NCBI GenBank assembly: GCA_947492995.1
Contig: CANLOU010000001.1
Location: 939,001 to 1,003,000 of the forward strand
Reading direction: 5' to 3'
Source of the DNA: an uncultured Litoreibacter sp.
Lineage (GTDB): Bacteria; Pseudomonadota; Alphaproteobacteria; Rhodobacterales; Rhodobacteraceae
Length of the DNA: 64,000 bases
Part shown: piece after piece, positions 57,796-64,000 of the stretch
How positions within the stretch are numbered: position 1 is the first letter of the stretch
Layout: every line of letters starts with the position of its first letter
Program-made: the position numbers and the translations under genes
Notes under the pieces: generated by a model
Database searches by the model: none
What the model was told of the DNA's origin: nothing
The model's input: the letters and a program-made list of their open reading frames with translations, nothing else

Positions 57796-58614
57796 ATGCT
57801 GCCAACAGCACTCAATCATGTGACCGCACCGGGTCTGTCTTTCGTTGACCTGCTGTCATTGGCAAAGTCGACAGGGTGCTCCGGCATTGAGCTGCGCACC
57901 GATTTGCCCACCCCCATGTTTGACGGCCTCACCGCCGAGGTGGCAGGGCGAAGAGCCGAGGACGCAAATGTCGAAATTCTGACGATTGCGGAAGTCAAAG
58001 CGTTCAATGACTGGTCTGATGAGAAAGCTGAAGAAGCCGACCGATTGATGCAGATCGCTGCGGCCTGCGGCTCAAAGGGCGTGACATTGATCCCCCGCAA
58101 CGACGGCCTCGGCCTTGGGAATGGCGAGCGTCAGGCAAACCTGCGCATTGCATTGCGAGAGCTTATGCCAATGCTTGAGGCGCATGATCTGATGGGCTTC
58201 GTGGAGCCGCTGGGGTTCGAGCACTGCTCGTTACAGTACAAGTCCGAAGCGGTCGAAATAATTGAAGCGCTACGGGCAGAGAACCGGATCAAACTGGTGC
58301 ATGACACGTTCCATCATTTTCTGGCTGGTGGCGGCCCGGTGTTCCCGGATCATACCGCGATTGTGCACGTGTCCGGCGTTACAGATGCCGGCCTGGCCGC
58401 TCGCGAGATGGAAGACCATCACCGCGTTTTGGTCGATGGCCAGGACCGAATTGGAAATGTGGCCCAGATCGAACACTTGATCGCAGGCAATTTCAGTGGG
58501 GCCGTATCGATCGAAGCGTTTGCCCCTGAAGTACAAAAAATAACTGACCCCAGATCTGAGATCCGGCGGTCATTCGGCTTCATCTCGTCCAGGCTTGCGG
58601 AAATGGCCGCTTAG
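57796..58614 (+). CDS. Sugar phosphate isomerase/epimerase (xylose-isomerase-like TIM barrel, IolH/IolE-like)
   Basis: This is a soluble TIM-barrel protein of about 272 residues from ATG 57796; a GTG two codons earlier is possible, and GGAGGA lies just upstream. Barrel motifs include GCSGIELRTDL, a metal-site glutamate in GFVEPLGFEHC, LVHDTFHHFLAG and VSIEAFAPE. It belongs to the AP-endonuclease-2 superfamily, which contains the inositol-catabolism enzymes IolE, IolH and IolI. The neighbours (inositol-type ABC genes, dehydrogenase, iolB) favour inositol catabolism, but the exact reaction is not certain. Confidence 0.85.
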   Translation: MLPTALNHVTAPGLSFVDLLSLAKSTGCSGIELRTDLPTPMFDGLTAEVAGRRAEDANVEILTIAEVKAFNDWSDEKAEEADRLMQIAAACGSKGVTLIPRNDGLGLGNGERQANLRIALRELMPMLEAHDLMGFVEPLGFEHCSLQYKSEAVEIIEALRAENRIKLVHDTFHHFLAGGGPVFPDHTAIVHVSGVTDAGLAAREMEDHHRVLVDGQDRIGNVAQIEHLIAGNFSGAVSIEAFAPEVQKITDPRSEIRRSFGFISSRLAEMAA

Positions 58615-58700
58615 CAAGGAGAGATGAAATAAACGCCCCAAAGCGGGCATCCGGCGAAACAGACTTAGGTGTGCCGGACACCATCAATGGGAGGAAGACC

Positions 58701-59639
58701 ATGAAGAAACTACTACTTACCGGCGCACTCGCCGCACTGATGACCTCGGGCGCATTTGCGCAGCAAATTGGCGTGTCCGTTGCGCGCTTTGACGACAATG
58801 GCTTGACCGTCATGCGCAACGGCATGGCCGAGCACGAGGCGAAACTGGATGGCGTCAGCCTGCAAGTTGAAGACGCGACTGACGACGTTGCCAAGCAGCT
58901 GGACCAGATCAACAACTTCATCGCTTCGGGCGTCGATGCGATCATCGTTAACGCAGTTGATACCAACGCGACTGAAGCCATGTCGAACGCAGCCGCGTCC
59001 GCTGGCGTCCCGCTGGTTTACGTTAACCGCCAGCCGATCAACATGGACACGCTGCCAGATGGGCAGGCGTTCGTGGCCTCCAACGAAATCGAGTCCGGCA
59101 CGCTGGCCGCGTTCCAAATGTGCCGCCAGTTGCGCGGCGAAGGCAAATCCGGCGGTGCAAAGGCTTATGTCCTGATGGGGCAGCTGTCGAACCAAGCCGC
59201 TGTTCAGCGGACCAAGGATTTCCATGACGTGATCGGCATGGACATGTGCAACTTCATCACCATCATTGACGAGCAGACTGCCAACTGGTCGCGCGACGAA
59301 GCGCAGGATTTGATGACGAACTGGATCTCGTCTGGCGAGCCGTTTGACGCGGTATTCGGCAACAACGACGAGATGGCAATCGGCGCAATCCAAGCGATGA
59401 AATCCGCAGGGATCTCGATGGAAGACGTTGTTGTCGGTGGCGTTGACGCGACATCTGATGCGCTGCTTGCAATGCAGGCGGGCGACATGGACGTGACCGT
59501 GTTCCAAGATCTTGCTGGCCAAGGTGCAGGGTCCATCGACACAGCCCTCGCGCTTATCAACGGCGAAGAAGTCGACAAAACAGTCTTCATTCCGTTCAAG
59601 CTGGTGACGCCCGAAAACATCGGTGACTTCCTGCAATAA
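58701..59639 (+). CDS. Sugar/inositol ABC transporter periplasmic binding protein
   Basis: The ATG at 58701, after GGGAGGAAG, gives 312 residues with a clear signal peptide ending near SGAFAQQ. The mature protein is a periplasmic-binding-protein-4 fold (ribose/inositol type): IGVSVARFDDNGLTVMRNG, NNFIASGVDAIIVNAVDT and GNNDEMAIGAIQAM are recognisable. It probably binds inositol, judged by the linked iolB and dehydrogenase genes. A hairpin follows the stop. Confidence 0.92.
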   Translation: MKKLLLTGALAALMTSGAFAQQIGVSVARFDDNGLTVMRNGMAEHEAKLDGVSLQVEDATDDVAKQLDQINNFIASGVDAIIVNAVDTNATEAMSNAAASAGVPLVYVNRQPINMDTLPDGQAFVASNEIESGTLAAFQMCRQLRGEGKSGGAKAYVLMGQLSNQAAVQRTKDFHDVIGMDMCNFITIIDEQTANWSRDEAQDLMTNWISSGEPFDAVFGNNDEMAIGAIQAMKSAGISMEDVVVGGVDATSDALLAMQAGDMDVTVFQDLAGQGAGSIDTALALINGEEVDKTVFIPFKLVTPENIGDFLQ

Positions 59640-59665
59640 GCAGGGTTGCTTTGCGATATTGTGTG

Positions 59666-59685
59666 GGGCGACCTTCGGGCCGCCC
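59666..59685 (+). other. Hairpin with TTCG loop after the binding-protein gene
   Basis: GGGCG-A-CC and GG-C-CGCCC pair around TTCG, a very stable tetraloop, with one mismatch. It lies 27 bases after the stop and 44 bases before the permease. Such hairpins often protect binding-protein mRNA so that it exceeds the membrane components. Confidence 0.6.
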
Positions 59686-59728
59686 TGCACTGAAGTCAAC
59701 TGACCGACATATGCAGGAGAGCTGACAC

Positions 59729-60802
59729 ATGTCAGATACGAGCCAAGGGACCGGCGGGTTATCCTACGACAAAACCAAGCGGCAATGGCCGAACGAGCTG
59801 AACGTGCTGGCGGCTCTCATTTTGATTATTGTGATCTTCGAAATTCTCGGTGCGATCTTCATGGGTCAAAGCCTGCTGTTTGACAGCCGAGACCGCTTCG
59901 ACAGCATCTTCAACGAGGCGCGGCTGCGCATCATTATCATTCAGGTTGCCATCATTGGCATCATCGCTATTGGCGTAACGCAGGTCATTATTACCGCCGG
60001 CATCGACCTGTCATCAGGCTCCGTTGTGGGGGCGACCGCCATGATCGCCATGAGTTTTGCGCAGGTCGCCATGGTTAATGGGGGGCCAAATCCCAAGGCG
60101 ATATTCGGCCCCAGCTTTCTGGACTTGCCGGTTGTTATACCGGTTCTTGTCGGCCTTATGGTCGGTATGATTGCGGGCTTTATCAATGGTGCGCTGGTGG
60201 CCTATGCGCGCATTCCGCCCTTCATCGCGACGCTTGGCATGATGCTGTTTGCACGCGGCGTGGCCCAGTGGTGGTCGCTTGGTAACCCGGTGTCATTCCC
60301 GACCGAAGCCTATGCGGTGATCGGGTCAGGCATGAACCCGGTCATAATCTTCCTGGGACTCGCGGTGCTGTTTCATTTGGTCATGAACTACACTGTCTAC
60401 GGAAAACACACCTATGCCATCGGCTCGAACGAGGCGGCGGCCCGCATGTCCGGAATTAATGTCCCACGCCACTTGCTGCTGGTCTACGTGATCGCCGGCA
60501 TGCTGGCAGGCCTCGCGGCTGTCATCCTGACCTCCAAAAACCTTACCGCGCAGTCGGGGATGGGATTGTCGTACGAGCTGGAGGCAATTGCCATGGCTGT
60601 TATCGGTGGCGTGTCACTGTTTGGTGGTCGGGGGTCGATCATCGGCACGGTAATCGGTGCGCTGATTATTGGGGTGATTACTTCGGGCTTCACGTTCCTG
60701 AGGCTTGGCGCTTTTTATCAGGAAATGGTTCTTGGCGCGATCATTGTGGGCGCAGTTGCGCTTGACCAATGGCAACAAAAACGCGCTGCGGCGCGGGCTT
60801 AA
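59729..60802 (+). CDS. Sugar/inositol ABC transporter permease
   Basis: This 357-residue protein has about ten hydrophobic helices and the BPD_transp_2 (ribose/inositol/fructose, FrcC-like) layout. VIITAGIDLSSGSVVGATAM is the family signature near residue 90-110. It is preceded by GCAGGAGAG. The ATPase gene follows 14 bases after the stop. Confidence 0.93.
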   Translation: MSDTSQGTGGLSYDKTKRQWPNELNVLAALILIIVIFEILGAIFMGQSLLFDSRDRFDSIFNEARLRIIIIQVAIIGIIAIGVTQVIITAGIDLSSGSVVGATAMIAMSFAQVAMVNGGPNPKAIFGPSFLDLPVVIPVLVGLMVGMIAGFINGALVAYARIPPFIATLGMMLFARGVAQWWSLGNPVSFPTEAYAVIGSGMNPVIIFLGLAVLFHLVMNYTVYGKHTYAIGSNEAAARMSGINVPRHLLLVYVIAGMLAGLAAVILTSKNLTAQSGMGLSYELEAIAMAVIGGVSLFGGRGSIIGTVIGALIIGVITSGFTFLRLGAFYQEMVLGAIIVGAVALDQWQQKRAAARA

Positions 60803-60816
60803 GGGAGGGCAAAGAC

Positions 60817-61590
60817 ATGTCAGATACCATTCTGGAAACCAAAGGCCTCACAAAGCACTATGGCGGCGTACATGCGCTAGAGGACGCTGATTTTATCCTG
60901 AAGCGTGGGGAGCACGTGGCGATTATGGGTGATAACGGGGCGGGCAAGTCCACATTCGTTCGTCAAATCACCGGGGTCGAGCAGCGCACGCGAGGTACGA
61001 TAATCTTTGATGGTCAGGAGGTAAATTTTGCCGGGCCATTGGACGCACGTGAGGCCGGGATTGAAACGGTCTTTCAAACGCTTGCTTTGGCCGATCACTT
61101 GAACGTCCCCGACAACTTGTTTCTGGGCCGGGAAAAGACTAAGCTGAACTGGCTCGGTCCCTTTCGCATTCTTGATTACAAAGGCATGCGCGAGGATACG
61201 CTCGCCGGGCTAGAACGGACCGGTGTTAAGATCCCCAACATAAAAAACAGCATTGCCAACATGTCAGGCGGACAGCGTCAGTGCGTGGCTATCGCCCGAA
61301 CAGCAACCTTTGCCAGCAAATTAACCATCATGGACGAGCCGACAGCGGCACTTGGTGTTCAAGAAACCGCGCAGGTCGAAAACATCGTTCGGACGCTGAA
61401 AGAACAGGGCGAGAGTCTGATCCTGGTGTCCCACAACATGCGGCAGGTTTTTGATCTTGTGGACCGCATCATCGTATTCCGCCGTGGGCGGATGGTCGCG
61501 AATCTGGACAAGAACGAGACGGATGGACAAGACGTTGTTGCCTATATCACTGGCGCAAAGACGGGTGCAGAATTTGAGGGTGCCGCCTAG
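60817..61590 (+). CDS. Sugar/inositol ABC transporter ATP-binding protein (single-domain, FrcA-like)
   Basis: This ATPase has 257 residues and one nucleotide-binding domain, unlike the duplicated ~500-residue ATPases of many ribose-type importers. Walker A is GDNGAGKST (about residues 39-47), the signature is MSGGQRQ, and Walker B is LTIMDEPTAAL. The single-domain form resembles FrcA of the fructose/ribose system. The start at 60817 (MSDTILETKGL) follows GGGAGGGCAAAG. It is immediately followed by the dehydrogenase. Confidence 0.93.
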   Translation: MSDTILETKGLTKHYGGVHALEDADFILKRGEHVAIMGDNGAGKSTFVRQITGVEQRTRGTIIFDGQEVNFAGPLDAREAGIETVFQTLALADHLNVPDNLFLGREKTKLNWLGPFRILDYKGMREDTLAGLERTGVKIPNIKNSIANMSGGQRQCVAIARTATFASKLTIMDEPTAALGVQETAQVENIVRTLKEQGESLILVSHNMRQVFDLVDRIIVFRRGRMVANLDKNETDGQDVVAYITGAKTGAEFEGAA

Positions 61591-62592
61591 ATGGTTAAAT
61601 TCGGAGTGCTCGGTGCCGGGCGCATTGGGCAAGTTCATGCGCAGGCAATTGCATCAGTGCCAGGGGCGGAATTCGTGGCCTTGGCCGAGCCGATGGAGGC
61701 AGTCGCCCGACAGGTTCAGGCGGAGTATGGTTGTGATCTGCGTACCATAGATCAGATCGTGGCGGCGGCTGACATTGACGCCGTGGTTATCTGCACCCCA
61801 ACTGATACGCATGCCGATTTGATCGAGCAGTTCTGCAAGGCTGGCAAGGCTGTCTTCTGCGAGAAGCCAATTGATCTTGATATTGATAGGGTTAGAGCCT
61901 GCCTAAAGGTCGTAGAGGATACAGGTGGCACATTGATGCTGGGGTTCCAGCGTCGGTTTGACCCCGACTTCAACGCGCTCAGGACCGCGATTGACGATGG
62001 CCGCATTGGGCAGGTCGAGATGGTGACGTTGACCAGTCGTGACCCAGGCGCACCACCTTTGGACTACATTGACCGATCTGGCGGCATCTTTCGCGACATG
62101 ACGATCCATGATTTTGACGTGGCGCGTTGGATGCTTGGTGAAGAGGTGGAGGCAGTCTTTGCGACCGCCTCAGTTCTCACTGACCCAGCGATTTCTGACC
62201 ATGGGGACTACGACAGCGCAAACGTTGTGATGCGCACAGCTACGGGCAAGCATTGCACCATCACCAACAGCCGACGCGCCTCATACGGATATGACCAGCG
62301 GATCGAAGTTCACGGCTCGAAAGGCTCTGTTTCCGCCGAAAACACTTTGGAAGCAAATATCACGATTGCAGATAAGGAAGGCTACCATCGCCCGCCAACG
62401 CTGAATTTCTTTATGTCGCGTTATACCGCGGCCTATGCAAACGAGATTGCGGCATTCGTCAAAGCAGTCAGCGATGGGTCGCGCCCACCGACGACAGGCA
62501 ATGACGGCCTGCAGGCCTTGGCGCTTGCCGAGGCTGCCTTGCTGTCGATCAAGGAGCGCCGTGAAGTCGCAGTTTCGGAGATATTGTCGTGA
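61591..62592 (+). CDS. Gfo/Idh/MocA family oxidoreductase, probable inositol 2-dehydrogenase
   Basis: This 333-residue NAD(P)-dependent dehydrogenase has the Rossmann motif FGVLGAGRIGQVHAQAIA near residues 4-21 and the family motif FCEKPIDLD; the second half contains FRDMTIHDFDVARWML. It follows the ATPase without a gap. Inositol 2-dehydrogenase (IolG/IdhA) is the most likely activity in this context, but other polyol substrates are possible. Confidence 0.88.
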   Translation: MVKFGVLGAGRIGQVHAQAIASVPGAEFVALAEPMEAVARQVQAEYGCDLRTIDQIVAAADIDAVVICTPTDTHADLIEQFCKAGKAVFCEKPIDLDIDRVRACLKVVEDTGGTLMLGFQRRFDPDFNALRTAIDDGRIGQVEMVTLTSRDPGAPPLDYIDRSGGIFRDMTIHDFDVARWMLGEEVEAVFATASVLTDPAISDHGDYDSANVVMRTATGKHCTITNSRRASYGYDQRIEVHGSKGSVSAENTLEANITIADKEGYHRPPTLNFFMSRYTAAYANEIAAFVKAVSDGSRPPTTGNDGLQALALAEAALLSIKERREVAVSEILS

Positions 62593-62789
62593 AAGGTTTT
62601 GACTTCGACCACCCGTTCTTCAAACCGCTATGGGTGCGGATCGTCGTTTTTGGCATCTGCTTTGGCTGGGGGCTGTTTGAATTCACCACTGGAAACGCCC
62701 TTTGGGGCGTTCTGTTTTGCGCCATGGGCCTTTGGGCTGGTCATAGCTTCTTTATCGCCAATTTGCATCGAGGGGACGATGATGAATAG
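62589..62789 (+). CDS. Small two-helix membrane protein in the inositol cluster
   Basis: A GTG at 62589 overlaps the dehydrogenase stop (GTGA) and starts a 66-residue protein with two hydrophobic segments (VRIVVFGICFGWGLFEF and ALWGVLFCAMGLWAGHSFF) and an acidic end. It is coupled to the dehydrogenase. I do not know a function; a role with the importer is conjecture. Confidence 0.75.
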   Translation: MKGFDFDHPFFKPLWVRIVVFGICFGWGLFEFTTGNALWGVLFCAMGLWAGHSFFIANLHRGDDDE

Positions 62790-62843
62790 GCGACGGACAG
62801 AACACCAAGCGGACAGATACAAGTGGTACGGTTTAAAGGGCGG

Positions 62844-63668
62844 CTATTTCAGGGCCGAAAGAACCTGCTGAGCTGCCTTCATCACAGGATCATGGGTGTC
62901 CTTCAGGATCTGCGCCCTGTCAAAACGCGTCTCGTCTGACGCTAGAGATGCTCGCAACGCTGCGCCGAACGCCATGCGCAGCTCTGTCCCGATGTTGAAT
63001 TTGCAAATCGAAGAGGTGCGCGCCAGCTGAGTGCGCTGCTCCACAGGCACACCGGAGCCGCCGTGGATCACGAGTGGAACGTCAGTCAGTCTTTCAATCG
63101 CGCGAATGCGATCAAGATCAAGGCCGCCCTCCTTATTTTCCTGGAGATGAACATTCCCAACGGAAATCGCCATGGCGTCCACCGCTGTTGCCGAGGCGAA
63201 AATTGCGGCCTCTTCAGGGTCGGTTCCGGCAGATTTTTCGCCATTTGCATAGCCGACAAATCCGATCTCCCCCTCGCAAGAAATTCCAGCGCCATGGGCC
63301 AGTTCTGCGATTGCCGCCGTCTCATCAATATTTTGCTGCAGCGGTTTTCGGGAACCATCGAACATCAACGACGTAAAGCCACATTCCAGCGCATGTTTGC
63401 AGTCTTCAAAGGTGTAGCCGTGGTCAAGATGAACGACGACCGGGACGCTCACCTCGTCGGCGAGGTATCGGAACATCCGTCCCAAGATAGGAAGCGGGGT
63501 ATGTTCTCGACATCCCGGCCCTGCTTGCAAGATTACAGGGCAGCCTTGGGCTTCGGCAGCATAGGCATAGGCGCGGGCATCTTCCCATCCAAGACAAACC
63601 AAACCGCCAACCGCATAGCCGTTTTTCAGTGCAGGCTGCAGAACGTCAGCCAGTGTCGCCAGTGTCAT
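62844..63668 (-). CDS. Class II aldolase (fructose-bisphosphate aldolase-like, IolJ-type)
   Basis: This 274-residue class II aldolase uses a divalent metal: VPVVVHLDHGYTFEDCKHAL carries the metal-ligand His and DHG motif, and HGGSGVPVEQR is the phosphate-binding loop. In inositol catabolism the final aldolase IolJ splits 5-dehydro-2-deoxygluconate 6-phosphate. It lies on the minus strand, convergent with the importer operon and overlapping iolB by four bases (ATGA), which supports an inositol role. Confidence 0.85.
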   Translation of the reverse strand: MTLATLADVLQPALKNGYAVGGLVCLGWEDARAYAYAAEAQGCPVILQAGPGCREHTPLPILGRMFRYLADEVSVPVVVHLDHGYTFEDCKHALECGFTSLMFDGSRKPLQQNIDETAAIAELAHGAGISCEGEIGFVGYANGEKSAGTDPEEAAIFASATAVDAMAISVGNVHLQENKEGGLDLDRIRAIERLTDVPLVIHGGSGVPVEQRTQLARTSSICKFNIGTELRMAFGAALRASLASDETRFDRAQILKDTHDPVMKAAQQVLSALK

Positions 63669-64000
63669 TTGAACTTCGCGATCATGTCCTTGATGCCCGG
63701 AATCGTTTCGATCTGGTCGGCATGCGAAGGCTGGAAGTATTGGATCAGGCTGCGCTGAGACAAGCCACCGAGGATCGTGAAGTAGTACATTTCATAGCCC
63801 GGAAGAACGCAGCACGGATGGTAGCCGCTATCAAGGCAGATCGTTGACCCATCGACGAGGTGATATGCATCGCCGGGTTTACCGTCTTGGCGCTGCAGCA
63901 TTTGGACACCGGACCCATGGTCAGGCTTGAATCGGAAATTGTAAGTTTCATCGTGGCGTGTCTCGATCGGCAAGCGGTCGGTGTCATGCTTATGGCTTGG
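63665..64000 (-). CDS. iolB: 5-deoxy-glucuronate isomerase IolB, 5' truncated by the window end
   Basis: IolB isomerises 5-deoxy-glucuronate to 5-dehydro-2-deoxygluconate in myo-inositol breakdown. Only the C-terminal 111 residues are present; the frame is open to base 64000 and continues beyond. The family motifs PSHKHD with metal-binding histidines, DSGYHPCCVLPGYEMYYF and an internal cupin-like pattern are visible. Its stop overlaps the aldolase start, so iolB precedes the aldolase in a minus-strand operon. Confidence 0.88.
   Translation of the reverse strand, partial: PSHKHDTDRLPIETRHDETYNFRFKPDHGSGVQMLQRQDGKPGDAYHLVDGSTICLDSGYHPCCVLPGYEMYYFTILGGLSQRSLIQYFQPSHADQIETIPGIKDMIAKFK

Noticed and set aside
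58713-59699. 328-codon minus-strand frame opposite the binding-protein gene
   Set aside because: The plus-strand gene has a signal peptide, ribosome-binding site and family motifs; the antisense frame has none.

Overview
The window is a near-complete aerobic-anoxygenic photosynthesis gene cluster (PGC) joined to ordinary chromosomal genes. It holds genes for bacteriochlorophyll a, the spheroidene/spheroidenone carotenoid pathway (crtA, B, C, D, E, F, I), reaction centre subunits L, M and H, LH1 alpha and beta, and PufX. This gene set, the purple-bacterial operon order (bchHLM-lhaA-puhABC-acsF-puhE-hemA; crtF-bchCXYZ-pufQBALMX), the moderately high GC content and the leuC/leuD/leuB context point to an alphaproteobacterium of the Rhodobacteraceae (Roseobacter group). 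I cannot name the genus. The tetrapyrrole and carotenoid oxidases visible here (AcsF, HemF, CrtA) are oxygen-dependent, which fits aerobic anoxygenic phototrophy. bchF, bchN, bchB, bchE, bchJ and ppsR are not in the window; bchFNB probably lie upstream of the truncated bchH.

Layout. 1-11.4 kb: bchH (5' cut), bchL, bchM, lhaA, puhA, puhB, puhC, a small ORF, acsF, puhE and hemA, many with overlapping start and stop codons, closed by a palindromic terminator shared with convergent hemC. 11.4-13.5 kb: divergent hemC and hemE. 13.5-15.8 kb: a non-photosynthetic island with a MAPEG membrane protein, a DGPF/YCII protein and an ECF42-type sigma factor, with a matching promoter. 16-21.2 kb (minus strand): crtA-bchI-bchD-bchO-hemF. 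21.3-28.9 kb: crtI-crtB-tspO, crtC/crtD (minus), crtE-crtF. 29-37.1 kb: bchC-bchX-small ORF-bchY-bchZ-pufQ-pufB-pufA-pufL-pufM-pufX. 37.1-43.2 kb: dxs, then bchG-pucC-like-bchP-idi on the minus strand. 43.2-47.4 kb: lipoprotein, DUF2975 protein with XRE regulator, amidase, MscS channel. 47.4-56.5 kb: leuC, leuD, a decayed hydrolase, a membrane protein, an EEP-family hydrolase, an epimerase with a divergent LysR regulator, leuB and a DMT exporter. 56.6-64 kb: an inositol/sugar catabolic cluster with a LacI-type regulator, isomerase, ABC importer (binding protein, permease, ATPase), Gfo/Idh dehydrogenase, small membrane protein, class II aldolase and iolB (cut by the window end).

Regulation visible in the sequence. 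Nine TGT-N12-ACA palindromes (the PpsR/CrtJ consensus) lie in the five control regions hemC/hemE, crtA/crtI, crtD/crtE, upstream of bchC, and upstream of bchG; four of the five regions carry a pair. Nothing here is an obviously new multi-gene system. The observations most worth following are a 55-codon ORF coupled between bchX and bchY, three 11-bp tandem repeats between bchY and bchZ, a structured leader between pufX and dxs, the ECF42 island with its own promoter inside the PGC, a LacI regulator that seems to start at ATT, and a crtC without a normal start codon near its conserved domain.
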